Assembly (NCBI RefSeq): GCF_001423125.1
Contig: NZ_LMNW01000001.1
Coordinates: 669,433 to 733,432 of the forward strand
Origin: Duganella sp. Leaf126
Lineage (GTDB): Bacteria > Pseudomonadota > Gammaproteobacteria > Burkholderiales > Burkholderiaceae_D
Length of the DNA stretch: 64,000 bases
Direction: 5' to 3'
Shown here piece after piece: positions 1 to 8,950 of this stretch. Both the position numbers and the translations under genes were made by a program. Numbering within the stretch: position 1 is the first letter of the stretch; the number at the start of each line of letters is the position of its first letter. Under the pieces are notes generated by a model. That model did not search any database. It was not told the DNA's origin and worked only from the letters and a program-made list of their open reading frames with translations.

Positions 1-2979
1 CGACATCACCTGGCGCGTGGCGTTGATGGTGGTCGGATCGCTGGCGTTGAGGAAGAACATGGTGGCGGCCAGGGCCGGCTTGAAGCTCTTCTTCTCCATC
101 TTGCGCAGCAGGTTGCGCATGTTCATCGAGACGTCGCCGAAGTCGATATTGACCGGGCATGGCGTCACGCACTTGTGGCACACGGTGCAGTGATCGGCCA
201 CGTCCTCGAACTCTTCCCAGTGGCGGATCGAGATGCCGCGCCGGGTCTGCTCCTCGTACAGGAACGCTTCGATCAGCGACGACGTGGCCAGGATCTTGTC
301 GCGCGGCGAGTACAGCAGGTTGGCGCGCGGCACGTGGGTCGAGCACACCGGTTTGCACTTGCCGCAGCGCAGGCAGTCCTTGACGCTGTTGGCAATCGCG
401 CCGATATCGCTTTGCTGCATGATCAGCGACTCGTGGCCCATCAGGCCGAACGACGGGGTGTAGGCATTGGACAGGTCCGCTTCCATGCCGGGCAGGTTCA
501 GCAGCTTGCCCTTGTTGAAGCGCCCTTCCGGATCGACGCGCAGCTTGTAGGCGCGGAACGGGCCGATCTCGTCCTCGTTCAGGAATTCGAGCTTGGTGAT
601 GCCGATGCCGTGCTCGCCCGAGATCACGCCGTTGAGCGAGCGCGCCAGCACCATGATGCGCGCGACCGCCTGGTGCGCCAGCTGCAGCATCTCGTAGTGG
701 TCGGAGTTGACCGGCAAGTTGGTGTGGACGTTGCCGTCGCCGGCGTGCATGTGCAGCGCCACGAACACGCGCCCGCGCAGCACGCGCTGGTGGATGGCGC
801 TGGCTTCATCGAGGATCAGCTTGTAGGCCGCGCCGTTGAAGATCTGGCGCAGCTGGGCGCGGATTTCCTGCTTCCAGGTCACGCGCACCGTGCGGTCTTG
901 CACGATGTCGAACAGGGTGGCATCGGGTTGCGCTGCCAGGCGCTGTTCGAACACGGGCAGCAGGCGCTCCATGCCATGCGCGGCCAGCGCGGCGGTGATG
1001 CCGGCCAGCGGCAGGTCCAGGTTGCTCAGCAGATAGGTCCAGCGCGCGTGCACCTGCGCCAGCAGCGCCTGCGCCTGCTGCTGGCGGTCGCCCAGCATCT
1101 CGGCGTCGCCCACGGCATCGTCGGCGTCGTCGCTCTTGCCGATCGGCAGGTTGCCAGAGGCGAAGAAGGTGTGCAGGGCATCGACCAGCTGCAGCTTGTT
1201 CTTGATCGACAGCTCGATATTGATGCGCTCGATGCCGTCCGTGTACTCGCCCATGCGGTTGAGCGGAATGACCACGTCTTCATTGATCTTGAAGGCGTTC
1301 GTGTGCTTGGCGATGGCAGCCGTGCGCGCGCGGTCGAGCCAGAATTTCTTGCGCGCCTCGGGGCTGACCGCGACAAAGCCCTCGCCGACGCGGGTATTGG
1401 CCAGGCGCACCACTTCCGAGGCGGCAAGCGCCACCGCGTGTTCATCGTCGCCGACGATGTCGCCGAACAGCGCCATTTTCGGCAGCACGCCGCGCTTGGA
1501 CTTGGTGGCATAGCCGACCGCGCGCAGGTAGCGCTCGTCCAGGTGCTCGAGGCCGGCCAGGCGCAGCGTGGCGAACTGTTCGCCGGTGGCCGGCAGGCCG
1601 TCGAGGTAATCCTTGATTTCGACGATGGATGGGATCGCATCGCGGGCCTGGCCGAAGAATTCGAGGCACACGGTGCGCGCGAATTTTGGCATTTTATGCA
1701 GGATCCAGCGGCCCGACGTGATCAGGCCGTCCGTGCCCTCCTTCTGGATGCCGGGCAGGCCGGACAGGAACTTGTCGGTGACGTCCTTGCCCAGGCCTTC
1801 CTTGCGGAACTTGCGGCCTTCGATTTCCAGGATCTCGGTCTTGAACGGCGCGCCCTTGGCTTCGCCCAGGCGGTTCGGATGGGTCCAGTCGAGCTGGAAG
1901 CGCGCCAGCGGCGTGTCGTGGATTTTCGACAGGTTGTGATCGAGCCGCGTGACCTCGAGCCAGTCGCCGTTCGGATCGACCATGCGCCACGAGGCCAGGT
2001 TGTCGAGCGCCGTGCCCCACAGCACTGCCTTCTTGCCGCCCGCGTTCATGGCGATATTGCCGCCGATGCAGGACGCGTGGGCGGACGTGGGATCGACCGC
2101 GAACACGAAGCCGGCCTTCTCGGCCGCTTCCGACACCTTATTGGTGATCACGCCGGCGCCGGTATGGATGGTCGCGTATTCCCTGTCCAGGCCCGGCAGC
2201 ACTTTCATCTCGACCGCGCCCATGGTGAGCAGCTTTTCGGTGTTGATGACGGCCGACATCGGCGTGAGCGGAATCGCGCCGCCGGTATAGCCGGTGCCGC
2301 CGCCGCGCGGGATGATGGTCAGCCCCAGCTCGATGCAGCCCTTGACCAGGCCGGCCATCTCGTCTTCGCTGTCGGGCGTGAGCACCACGAACGGGTACTC
2401 GACGCGCCAGTCGGTGGCGTCGGTCACGTGGGAGATGCGCTTCATGCCGTCGAAGCAGATGTTGTGCTTCTCCGTGTAGCGGCCCAGTACCTTGGTGGTG
2501 CGCTTGCGCAGGTCGTAGACTTGCTTGAATTCTTCGCCGAAGTCGGCCACGGCCTTGCTGGCCGCGCGCAGCAGCTTGACGACGTTGTCGCTGCGTTCAC
2601 GCGCATGGGCATCGTTCTCTGCCCCGTCGTCTTCCACCGTCAGGCGGCGCTTGTCGACTTCGGCCAGGCGGTGATGCAGCGCGTCGATCAGCTCCTGGCG
2701 CCGTTTCGGGTTGTCCAGCAGGTCGTCCTGCAGGTAGGGATTGCGCCGCACGGCCCAGATATCGCCGAGCACTTCGTACAACATGCGCGCCGAGCGGCCG
2801 GTCTGGCGGGCGCCGCGCAGGGCGTCCAGCAAACGCCACGATTGCTCGCCCAGCAGCCGGATGACGATCTCGCGGTCGGAAAACGACGTGTAGTTATACG
2901 GGATTTCGCGCAGGCGCGTGGCCTCGGGACCGTGGGGCGTTTCCGCCAGCAGTGCTTGGATCTGTGCAGGGGCATTCAT
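1..2979 (-). CDS. Giant FAD-linked oxidase / 4Fe-4S oxidoreductase (DUF3683-type), C-terminus cut by window edge
   Basis: The gene reads off the left edge, so 993 codons are visible and the C-terminus is missing. After about 190 N-terminal residues (the DUF3683-type region) comes a FAD-binding PCMH/FAD_binding_4 domain with [14 protein letters not shown] near residue 220. A FAD-oxidase C-terminal region follows ([16 protein letters not shown], then [10 protein letters not shown]). Two ferredoxin-type 4Fe-4S motifs come next: [11 protein letters not shown] near residue 868 and [12 protein letters not shown] near residue 935. This is the order of D-lactate/glycolate-type dehydrogenases (GlpC/GlcD/GlcF-like modules in one chain), so it probably oxidises a 2-hydroxyacid and passes electrons through Fe-S centres. 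The substrate cannot be read from sequence. The ATG at 2979 gives [13 protein letters not shown]; a weak -10-like element lies about 40 bp upstream. It is not part of an evident operon. Confidence 0.85.
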   Translation of the reverse strand, partial: MNAPAQIQALLAETPHGPEATRLREIPYNYTSFSDREIVIRLLGEQSWRLLDALRGARQTGRSARMLYEVLGDIWAVRRNPYLQDDLLDNPKRRQELIDALHHRLAEVDKRRLTVEDDGAENDAHARERSDNVVKLLRAASKAVADFGEEFKQVYDLRKRTTKVLGRYTEKHNICFDGMKRISHVTDATDWRVEYPFVVLTPDSEDEMAGLVKGCIELGLTIIPRGGGTGYTGGAIPLTPMSAVINTEKLLTMGAVEMKVLPGLDREYATIHTGAGVITNKVSEAAEKAGFVFAVDPTSAHASCIGGNIAMNAGGKKAVLWGTALDNLASWRMVDPNGDWLEVTRLDHNLSKIHDTPLARFQLDWTHPNRLGEAKGAPFKTEILEIEGRKFRKEGLGKDVTDKFLSGLPGIQKEGTDGLITSGRWILHKMPKFARTVCLEFFGQARDAIPSIVEIKDYLDGLPATGEQFATLRLAGLEHLDERYLRAVGYATKSKRGVLPKMALFGDIVGDDEHAVALAASEVVRLANTRVGEGFVAVSPEARKKFWLDRARTAAIAKHTNAFKINEDVVIPLNRMGEYTDGIERINIELSIKNKLQLVDALHTFFASGNLPIGKSDDADDAVGDAEMLGDRQQQAQALLAQVHARWTYLLSNLDLPLAGITAALAAHGMERLLPVFEQRLAAQPDATLFDIVQDRTVRVTWKQEIRAQLRQIFNGAAYKLILDEASAIHQRVLRGRVFVALHMHAGDGNVHTNLPVNSDHYEMLQLAHQAVARIMVLARSLNGVISGEHGIGITKLEFLNEDEIGPFRAYKLRVDPEGRFNKGKLLNLPGMEADLSNAYTPSFGLMGHESLIMQQSDIGAIANSVKDCLRCGKCKPVCSTHVPRANLLYSPRDKILATSSLIEAFLYEEQTRRGISIRHWEEFEDVADHCTVCHKCVTPCPVNIDFGDVSMNMRNLLRKMEKKSFKPALAATMFFLNASDPTTINATRQVMS

Positions 2980-3201
2980 TGTGCGATTGGACTAGTCTAC
3001 TGAACCCGGGAGGGTCATTTTAGCCGATTGCGGCGCACCACGCGGGAACCGCCCTGCTTCGCCCCGGGCGGCCCGCCGCGCAATCGATCCGACGTTTCTA
3101 CGCAAATTACCGGAATTATTGGCAATTAAATTCAATATCGCGCGCTACGCCGAACTTCATTCAGCCTGGCAGCGCTGGCGCAGTAGGAACCGCAGTCCCG
3201 C

Positions 3202-3693
3202 CTAGCCCAGCAGCTGCCCGATCCGGTGCCAGAAGCCGTCCGGCACATACAACAGCAGCGTGGTCATGGTCAGATAGCGCAGACATTTGCCCACCGCCAT
3301 GTAGGCCACGCACGGCCAGAACGGCAGCCGCAGCCAGCCGCCCAGCGTGCACAGGGGATCGCCGACCACGGGCAGCCAGGCCAGCAACATGGTCTTGGCG
3401 CCATAGCGTTCGAGCCAGTGGAACCAGCGGCTGCGGCGCTCCTTGGCGAAGGTCTGCTTGGCCTGGTACCCCATCCAGTAATCGACCGCGCCGCCCAGCG
3501 TGTTGCCGAGCGTGGCCACCGCGACGGTGCTCCAGAACAGTTCCGGATTGGCCTTGATCACTGCAAACACGGCCGGCTCCGAGCCCAGCGGCACCAGCGT
3601 GGCCGACACGAAACTGATGATGAATACCGACGTCAGGCCCACTTCCGGTGCAGCGATCAGCTTGAGCAGCCAGGCGATTGCGGATTCGATCAT
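3202..3693 (-). CDS. YqaA/DedA-family inner membrane protein
   Basis: A 163-residue polytopic membrane protein beginning MIESAIAWLLKLIAAPE. Hydrophobic stretches with SFVSATLVPLGSEP, a glycine-rich ATLGNTLGGAVDYWMGYQ segment and AWLPVVGDPLCTLGGWLR match the YqaA branch of the DedA (SNARE-associated) family. DedA proteins are envelope-homeostasis proteins, several of which move undecaprenyl phosphate or phospholipids across the membrane; the exact role of YqaA is not established. The ATG at 3693 was chosen because it gives the family N-terminus; reading upstream would only extend into unrelated sequence antisense to ilvA. It is divergent from ilvA, and the two share a symmetric -10-like box around 3724-3731. 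Confidence 0.85.
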   Translation of the reverse strand: MIESAIAWLLKLIAAPEVGLTSVFIISFVSATLVPLGSEPAVFAVIKANPELFWSTVAVATLGNTLGGAVDYWMGYQAKQTFAKERRSRWFHWLERYGAKTMLLAWLPVVGDPLCTLGGWLRLPFWPCVAYMAVGKCLRYLTMTTLLLYVPDGFWHRIGQLLG

Positions 3694-3701
3694 CGGTTTC
3701 T

Positions 3702-3731
3702 TTGAGGTCTGGTAAAGGCGTCCATTATAAT
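3702..3731 (+). promoter_or_regulatory. Putative ilvA promoter (TTGAGG - 18 bp - TATAAT)
   Basis: TATAAT at 3726-3731 is preceded at 18 bp by TTGAGG (3702-3707). A start near 3738 would give ilvA a leader of about 130 nt. The core CATTATAATG is a perfect palindrome, so a TATAAT also faces the divergent yqaA gene. Assigned by eye only. Confidence 0.4.
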
Positions 3732-3867
3732 GACCCGCACACCGCACGATTGAACAGCCCGGTCCACGCCACCCGCACCGACCGGCGCCCCTGCTCCCCC
3801 GGTCACCCGCCGGATAGTTGGCATCCCGATTTGCCTGCCCTATCGCTCTTTTTCTTGTTTGCAGACC

Positions 3868-5403
3868 ATGACTATCGACTATCTGAAGAAAGTACTGACC
3901 GCGCGCGTTTATGACGTTGCCCAGGAAACTCCGCTGGAACTGGCGCCGACGCTGTCGCAGCGCTATGACAACCGCATTTATTTCAAGCGCGAGGACATGC
4001 AGAGCGTGTTCAGTTTCAAGATTCGTGGCGCCTACAACAAGATGGCCCACCTGAGCGACGCGCAGCGCAAGCGCGGCGTGATCTGCGCCTCGGCCGGCAA
4101 CCATGCCCAGGGCGTGGCGCTGTCTGCCGCCAAACTCGGCTGCCGGGCGCTGGTCGTCATGCCCACCACCACGCCGCAGGTAAAGATCGACGCGGTCAAG
4201 GCGCGCGGCGGCGCCGATGTGGAAGTGGTGCTGCACGGCGAGTCGTACACCGACGCCTACCACCACGCGCTCACGCTCGAACGCGAACAGAAGCTGACCT
4301 TCGTCCACCCGTTCGACGATCCCGACGTGATCGCCGGCCAGGGCACGATCGGCATGGAAATCCTGCGCCAGCACTCGGGACCGATCCACGCGATTTTCGT
4401 GGCCATCGGCGGCGGCGGGCTGATCTCGGGCGTGGCAGCGTATGTCAAGGCGATCCGGCCCGACATCAAGATCATCGGCGTGCAGACCATGGATTCGGAC
4501 GCGATGGCGCGCAGCGTCAAGGCGGGCGAGCGCATCACGCTGGCCGACGTCGGCCTGTTCTCGGACGGCACGGCCGTGCGCCTGGTCGGCGAGGAAACCT
4601 TCCGCCTGACGCAGCAGTATGTCGACGACATCATCATCGTCGATACCGACGCCATCAGTGCCGCCATCAAGGACGTGTTTACCGATACCCGCTCGATCCT
4701 GGAGCCGGCCGGTGCACTGGCCATTGCCGGCGCCAAGGCCTACGTGGAACGCGCGGCGCTGACCAAAAACCCGGTCAGCAACGAAACCCTGATCACCATC
4801 GCCTGCGGCGCCAACATGAACTTCGACCGCCTGCGCTTCGTGGCCGAGCGGGCCGAACTCGGTGAAGCGCGCGAGGCGCTGTTTGCCGTCACCCTGCCCG
4901 AGCAGCGCGGCAGCTTCAAGCGCTTTTGCGCGCTGGTGGGGCCGCGCAATGTCACCGAGTTCAACTACCGCATCAGCGACAAGGACAAGGCCCATGTCTT
5001 TGTCGGCGTGCAGATCGCCGACCGCGGCGAATCGGGCGCGCTGGCGCGCACCTTCGAAGCGCAGGACTTCCGTACGCTGGACCTGACCCACGACGAACTG
5101 GCCAAGGCCCACGTGCGCCACCTGGTGGGCGGCAAGAGCGCGCTGGCCGACAGCGAGCTGCTGTACCGCTTCGAGTTCCCCGAGCGCCCGGGCGCGCTGA
5201 TGCGCTTTTTGAACAGCATGGCGCCGAACTGGAATATCTCGCTGTGCCATTACCGCAGCCAGGGCGGCGACGTCGGCCGCATCCTGATCGGCCTGCAGGT
5301 GCCGCCGGGCGAGATGGAACAGTTCGGCCAGTTCCTGACCACGCTCGGCTACCGCTACTGGGACGAGACCGCCAACCCCGTGTACCGGCTGTTCCTGGGC
5401 TGA
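3868..5403 (+). CDS. ilvA: Threonine ammonia-lyase, biosynthetic (threonine deaminase)
   Basis: A PLP enzyme that converts L-threonine to 2-oxobutanoate and ammonia, the first committed step of isoleucine synthesis. The protein has 511 residues, the normal length for the long regulated form. The PLP lysine is K51 in [14 protein letters not shown], and the phosphate-binding glycine loop GGGGLISGV follows. From about residue 320 there are two ACT-like regulatory repeats ([16 protein letters not shown] and [15 protein letters not shown]), which in the family bind isoleucine and valine. ATG 3868 ([10 protein letters not shown]) is preferred; an in-frame TTG lies nine bases upstream at 3859 but adds nothing conserved. 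No strong Shine-Dalgarno is visible. A large hairpin follows the stop codon. Confidence 0.96.
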   Translation: MTIDYLKKVLTARVYDVAQETPLELAPTLSQRYDNRIYFKREDMQSVFSFKIRGAYNKMAHLSDAQRKRGVICASAGNHAQGVALSAAKLGCRALVVMPTTTPQVKIDAVKARGGADVEVVLHGESYTDAYHHALTLEREQKLTFVHPFDDPDVIAGQGTIGMEILRQHSGPIHAIFVAIGGGGLISGVAAYVKAIRPDIKIIGVQTMDSDAMARSVKAGERITLADVGLFSDGTAVRLVGEETFRLTQQYVDDIIIVDTDAISAAIKDVFTDTRSILEPAGALAIAGAKAYVERAALTKNPVSNETLITIACGANMNFDRLRFVAERAELGEAREALFAVTLPEQRGSFKRFCALVGPRNVTEFNYRISDKDKAHVFVGVQIADRGESGALARTFEAQDFRTLDLTHDELAKAHVRHLVGGKSALADSELLYRFEFPERPGALMRFLNSMAPNWNISLCHYRSQGGDVGRILIGLQVPPGEMEQFGQFLTTLGYRYWDETANPVYRLFLG

Positions 5404-5410
5404 GGCCCGT

Positions 5411-5443
5411 ACGGTGCCGGCGGCAGGCTGCCGCCAGCGCCGT
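5411..5443 (+). terminator. Strong GC hairpin after ilvA
   Basis: Arms 5411-5425 and 5429-5443 form a 15-position stem with two mismatches and a 3-nt loop, starting 8 nt after the ilvA stop. There is no U-tract, so this may be an RNA-stabilising or Rho-assisting end rather than a classical terminator. Confidence 0.4.
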
Positions 5444-5498
5444 GCAGGTGGCGCATGTACAATTGGCGCTTGTTCCTTTACGCCACCCGCAGCCTGCC

Positions 5499-6332
5499 AT
5501 GACCAACACCGCCGACCTGTCCCCGCTGGGCAAGACCTCCGCCTACCGCACCGATTACGCGCCGGAGCTGCTGTTCCCGATTCCGCGCCAGGGCAAGCGC
5601 GACGAGCTGGGCCTGTCCGGCACGCTGCCGTTTTTCGGGGTCGATATCTGGAATGCCTATGAAATTTCCTGGCTCAACCACCGGGGCAAGCCGCAGGTGG
5701 CGATCGCCCGCGTCACAGTGCCGGCCGACTCGCCCAACATTATCGAATCGAAATCGTTCAAGCTGTACCTGAACTCGTTCAACCAGACCCGCCTCGACAG
5801 CGTGGAGGCGCTGCGCGCACTGCTGCAGCAAGACCTGTCGGCAGCCGTGGGCGCCAGCGTCCACCTGGTGCTGACCCAGCCCGACGGCTTCGGCGCCATC
5901 GCCATGGGCGAGCTCGACGGCCTGCTGCTGGACCGGCTCGATATCGAGATCGACGATTACCGCCCGGCGCCGGAACTGCTCAAGGCAGCGCTGGACGAAG
6001 AACCGGTCGAGGAACAGCTGGTGTCGCACCTGCTCAAGTCGAACTGCCTGGTCACCGGACAGCCGGACTGGGCCAGCGTGCAAATCCACTACAGCGGCCC
6101 GCAGATCGACCAGGAAAGCCTGCTCAGATACCTGGTGGGCTTCCGCGAACACAACGAATTCCACGAGCAGTGCGTCGAGCGCATCTTTGTCGACATCCTG
6201 CGCCAGTGCGCGCCCCAGCAGCTGGCCGTGTATGCCCGCTACACCCGGCGCGGCGGCCTCGACATCAATCCGTGGCGCAGCAATTTCAGCACCGGCCGCC
6301 AGCCGCCCAACCTGCGCGGCGCGCGGCAATAA
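5499..6332 (+). CDS. queF: NADPH-dependent 7-cyano-7-deazaguanine reductase
   Basis: Reduces preQ0 to preQ1 in queuosine (tRNA wobble-base) biosynthesis, in the cytoplasm. At 277 residues it is the long, two-domain proteobacterial form rather than the short YkvM form. The nucleophilic cysteine is C183 in [15 protein letters not shown]. The QueF signature with the NADPH-binding glutamate is seen in [13 protein letters not shown], and the C-terminus contains the typical [15 protein letters not shown] 5499 gives [12 protein letters not shown], the normal start of this family. It stands alone 95 bp after ilvA; no other queuosine gene lies nearby. Confidence 0.96.
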   Translation: MTNTADLSPLGKTSAYRTDYAPELLFPIPRQGKRDELGLSGTLPFFGVDIWNAYEISWLNHRGKPQVAIARVTVPADSPNIIESKSFKLYLNSFNQTRLDSVEALRALLQQDLSAAVGASVHLVLTQPDGFGAIAMGELDGLLLDRLDIEIDDYRPAPELLKAALDEEPVEEQLVSHLLKSNCLVTGQPDWASVQIHYSGPQIDQESLLRYLVGFREHNEFHEQCVERIFVDILRQCAPQQLAVYARYTRRGGLDINPWRSNFSTGRQPPNLRGARQ

Positions 6333-6429
6333 GAAGCCGTTTGGCCCGGCAATCAGGCGTATGATGGGGGCGCGGCCCGGGGTTTCGGTCCGTTGACCGA
6401 AATGCAACGCGGCCGCGTGCGATTTCGAG

Positions 6430-6457
6430 TTACACGGTGCTTAAACAAGCCTATAAT
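6430..6457 (+). promoter_or_regulatory. Putative sigma-70 promoter of ptsN (TTACAC - 16 bp - TATAAT)
   Basis: A perfect TATAAT at 6452-6457 has TTACAC at 6430-6435, 16 bp upstream. This would start transcription near 6464, about 27 nt before the ptsN ATG. It suggests that ptsN-hprK-rapZ is an independent unit here, instead of being read from rpoN-hpf. Confidence 0.6.
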
Positions 6458-6490
6458 TCGGGCCGTGCGTCGCAACACTATTGTCGTCAT

Positions 6491-6973
6491 ATGAACAACC
6501 TGAGCAAAATTCTCTCCCTCGAAAACGTGTTGCTGGACCTCGAAGTGTCGAGCAAAAAGCGCGCGTTCGAGCAAGCCGGCCTGATTTTCGAAAACAACTG
6601 CGGCATCGCCCGCTCGACCGTGTCGGACAACCTGTTCGCGCGCGAGCGGCTCGGTTCCACCGGTCTCGGCCACGGCGTGGCCGTGCCGCACGGCCGCATC
6701 AAGGGCATGAAAAGCCTGAAGTCGCCGCTGGCCGCCTTCGTGCGCCTGTCCGAGCCGATTCCGTTCGAGTCGCCCGACGGCAAACCGGTCAACCTGCTGT
6801 TCTTCCTGCTCATTCCCGATCACGTGACCCAGCAACACCTGGAAATCCTGTCCGAGATCGCGGAAATGTTTTCCGACGACGCCTTCCGCACCGCGCTGAC
6901 CGAGGATCCCGATCCGAAATCGGTGCACTCGCGCATCATCAACTGGCTGCCGAGCCTGCAAGCGGCGGGCTGA
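6491..6973 (+). CDS. ptsN: Nitrogen-regulatory PTS enzyme IIA (EIIA-Ntr)
   Basis: A 160-residue PTS EIIA type-2 domain protein. The phosphorylated histidine is H67 in GHGVAVPHGR, and SEPIPFESPDGKPVNLLFFLLIP is the typical core. It takes phosphate from NPr/HPr and controls potassium transport, phosphate signalling and nitrogen-related processes by binding partner proteins. ATG 6491 (MNNLSKILSLENVLLDLE) is the family start; in-frame codons upstream of it overlap the promoter. In many betaproteobacteria ptsN directly follows rpoN-hpf. Here it is about 4.6 kb from hpf and on the opposite strand, followed at 56 bp by hprK. Confidence 0.96.
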   Translation: MNNLSKILSLENVLLDLEVSSKKRAFEQAGLIFENNCGIARSTVSDNLFARERLGSTGLGHGVAVPHGRIKGMKSLKSPLAAFVRLSEPIPFESPDGKPVNLLFFLLIPDHVTQQHLEILSEIAEMFSDDAFRTALTEDPDPKSVHSRIINWLPSLQAAG

Positions 6974-7029
6974 TCCGTCGCCAGCAACTTGCAGTACACT
7001 AGGCTCTACTCTTCACGATTCGGACCCCG

Positions 7030-7971
7030 ATGCCCATGCTGCAGACCCCGCTGACGATACAACGCCTGTACGACGACAATCGCGAAAGTTTGCAGCTGGG
7101 CTGGTTTGCCGGCTTCCCCGGCGGCGAGCGCCTGATTTCCGGCGACGTCGCCTCGGCAGCCGACCAGGTCGGTCACCTGAACACCATCCACCCGGGCCGC
7201 ATCCAGGTGTTCGGCCACCAGGAAATCAATTATTACCAGCGCCTGAAGTCGCTCACGCGCGCCCACCTGATCGGCGAGCTGATCGCCGGCAGTCCGCCGG
7301 CGCTGATCGTCGCGCAGGGGCTGGAAACGCCGCCCGACATCCTGGCCGTGTGCGACGAAAAGAATATCCCGCTGTTTTCCACGCCGCTGCCGGCCGCGCA
7401 GGTGATCGACTTCCTGCGCGTGTACCTGTCCAAGAAGCTGGCCCAGCGCATCATCATGCACGGCGTGTTCATGGACGTGCTGGGCGTGGGCGTGCTGATC
7501 ACCGGCGACTCGGGCCTCGGCAAGAGCGAACTGGGCCTGGAACTGATTTCGCGCTCGCACGGCCTGGTGGCCGACGACGCCGTGGAATTTTCGCGCATCG
7601 CCCCCAATATGATCGAGGGCCGCTGCCCGGCCCTGCTGCAGAATCTGCTCGAAGTACGCGGCCTGGGCCTGCTCGACATCAAGGCCATCTTCGGCGAGAC
7701 GGCCGTGCGGCGCAAGATGCGGCTGAAGCTGATCGTGCACCTGGTCAAGCGCGGCGGCCAGGAAGAGGAAGTCGAACGGCTGCCGTTCCAGTTCCCGACC
7801 GAAGACGTGCTGGGCCTGCCGATCCGCAAGGTCGTCATTCCCGTGGCAGCCGGCCGCAACATCGCTGTGCTGCTCGAAGCGGCGGTGCGCAACACGATCT
7901 TGCAACTGCGCGGAATCGACACGCTGCAGGAATTCATGGAACGGCAACGTCTGGCCATGAGCGGAGATTGA
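7030..7971 (+). CDS. hprK: HPr kinase/phosphorylase
   Basis: A 313-residue bifunctional enzyme that phosphorylates or dephosphorylates a regulatory serine on HPr. An N-terminal domain covers about residues 1-130. The C-terminal kinase domain has Walker A GDSGLGKS at 159-166, and [20 protein letters not shown] carries the HprK signature. With ptsN and rapZ it forms the PTS-Ntr regulatory block of betaproteobacteria. ATG 7030 is used; a second ATG six bases on (MLQTPL) is possible. The last codons contain GCGGAG, which would serve as ribosome binding site for whatever follows. That 3' end is repeated exactly at 8052-8079, just before rapZ. Confidence 0.95.
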   Translation: MPMLQTPLTIQRLYDDNRESLQLGWFAGFPGGERLISGDVASAADQVGHLNTIHPGRIQVFGHQEINYYQRLKSLTRAHLIGELIAGSPPALIVAQGLETPPDILAVCDEKNIPLFSTPLPAAQVIDFLRVYLSKKLAQRIIMHGVFMDVLGVGVLITGDSGLGKSELGLELISRSHGLVADDAVEFSRIAPNMIEGRCPALLQNLLEVRGLGLLDIKAIFGETAVRRKMRLKLIVHLVKRGGQEEEVERLPFQFPTEDVLGLPIRKVVIPVAAGRNIAVLLEAAVRNTILQLRGIDTLQEFMERQRLAMSGD

Positions 7972-8079
7972 ATGTTGCCAAGCAGTCGCGCCATGCAGGG
8001 CGCAACCGTTACGCAGGCGCAGCGCCATGCGCTGCGGATTCCCTGCTTCACCAACGTCTGGCCATGAGCGGAGATTGAA
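7945..8079. repeat. 28-bp exact direct repeats flanking an inserted segment (period 107 bp)
   Basis: Bases 7945-7972, the end of hprK including its stop, are repeated without change at 8052-8079 and abut the rapZ ATG. The 79 bp between the copies contain a hairpin (arms GCAGCG/CGCTGC with a 5-nt loop) inside a longer-range GCAGGG/CCCTGC pairing. Removing one period restores a compact TGA-A-ATG junction of hprK and rapZ, so the segment looks inserted or amplified rather than ancestral. Confidence 0.85.
7972..8067 (+). CDS. Possible 31-codon ORF in the duplicated hprK-rapZ junction
   Basis: An ATG directly abuts the hprK stop codon and is preceded by GGAG at the normal distance. The frame runs 31 codons (MLPSSRAMQGAT..., ending CFTNVWP) to a TGA inside the second copy of the 28-bp repeat, and that copy then supplies GGAG for rapZ. 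The arrangement would keep hprK-ORF-rapZ translationally coupled. No similarity to a known protein is recognised, and it may be only a by-product of the duplication. Confidence 0.25.
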   Translation: MLPSSRAMQGATVTQAQRHALRIPCFTNVWP

Positions 8080-8940
8080 ATGCGTATCGTCCTGATTACC
8101 GGGATTTCCGGTTCCGGCAAATCGGTGGCCCTGAATGTGCTGGAAGACCTCGGCTACTACTGCGTGGACAACCTGCCCCCTGCCCTGCTGCCGCACCTGG
8201 TCTCGACGCTGGTCGGCGAAGGCCTGCGCGCGGTGGCGGTGGCGGTCGACGCCCGCAGCGCCGAGTCGCTGACCAGCCTGCCCAGCGACGTCGCCCACCT
8301 GCGCGAAGCGGGACACGATGTGCGCGTGATGTTCCTGACCGCCAATACCCACTCGCTGGTGGCGCGTTTTTCGGAAACCCGGCGCAGCCATCCGCTGTCG
8401 CACGAGCTGCGCCCCGGCCAGAACCCGGCCGCGCGCCGCACGCTGATCGAATGCATCCTCGAAGAACGCGAGCGGCTCTCGGCCATCGAGCAACTGGGCC
8501 ACGTGGTCGATACGTCGGAGCTCAGCGCCAACAAGCTGCGGGCGTGGGTCAAGGACCTGGTCGAACTCGAACATGCACCGCTGACGCTGTTCTTCGAATC
8601 GTTCGCCTTCAAGCTCGGCGTGCCGATGGACGCCGATTTCGTGTTCGACGTGCGGGCGCTGCCGAACCCGTACTACGACCTGTCGCTGCGCCCGCTGACG
8701 GGGCGCGACGCCCCGGTCATCGAGTTCCTCGATGCCCAGCCCAGCGCGCGCGAGATGCTCGAAGACATCCGCGCCTTCGTGGAAAAATGGCTGCCCTCGT
8801 TCAAGACCGACAACCGCAGCTACCTCACCGTGGCGCTCGGCTGCACGGGCGGCCAGCACCGCTCCGTGTACATCGCCGAGAAACTGGCGGCCTACTTCCA
8901 CGCCAGCGAGCGCGTGGTGATCCGGCATCGCGAGCAGTAA
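8080..8940 (+). CDS. rapZ: RNase adapter protein RapZ (P-loop nucleotide-binding)
   Basis: 286 residues with Walker A GISGSGKS at 8-15 and the conserved C-terminal [23 protein letters not shown] region, which in RapZ binds RNA. In enteric bacteria RapZ directs RNase E to the GlmZ small RNA and so tunes glucosamine-6-phosphate synthesis for the envelope. In other groups (YvcJ) it is a less defined nucleotide-binding regulator. It follows hprK, its usual neighbour, but with a 108-bp spacer made by the duplication described separately. Its Shine-Dalgarno GGAG is a copy of hprK 3'-end sequence. It ends 10 bp from a convergent gene. Confidence 0.95.
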   Translation: MRIVLITGISGSGKSVALNVLEDLGYYCVDNLPPALLPHLVSTLVGEGLRAVAVAVDARSAESLTSLPSDVAHLREAGHDVRVMFLTANTHSLVARFSETRRSHPLSHELRPGQNPAARRTLIECILEERERLSAIEQLGHVVDTSELSANKLRAWVKDLVELEHAPLTLFFESFAFKLGVPMDADFVFDVRALPNPYYDLSLRPLTGRDAPVIEFLDAQPSAREMLEDIRAFVEKWLPSFKTDNRSYLTVALGCTGGQHRSVYIAEKLAAYFHASERVVIRHREQ

Positions 8941-8950
8941 GCATCACAGA

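Noticed and set aside
175..3003. A 942-codon open frame antisense to the FAD/Fe-S oxidoreductase
   Set aside because: The opposite strand encodes well-matched catalytic and Fe-S motifs; this frame has none and is a GC-driven shadow.
3694..5250. A long upstream extension of the yqaA frame on the - strand
   Set aside because: Antisense to ilvA; homologous residues begin only at 3693.
4926..5498. A 5' extension of the queF frame overlapping ilvA
   Set aside because: It reads ilvA out of frame; the conserved QueF N-terminus begins at ATG 5499.
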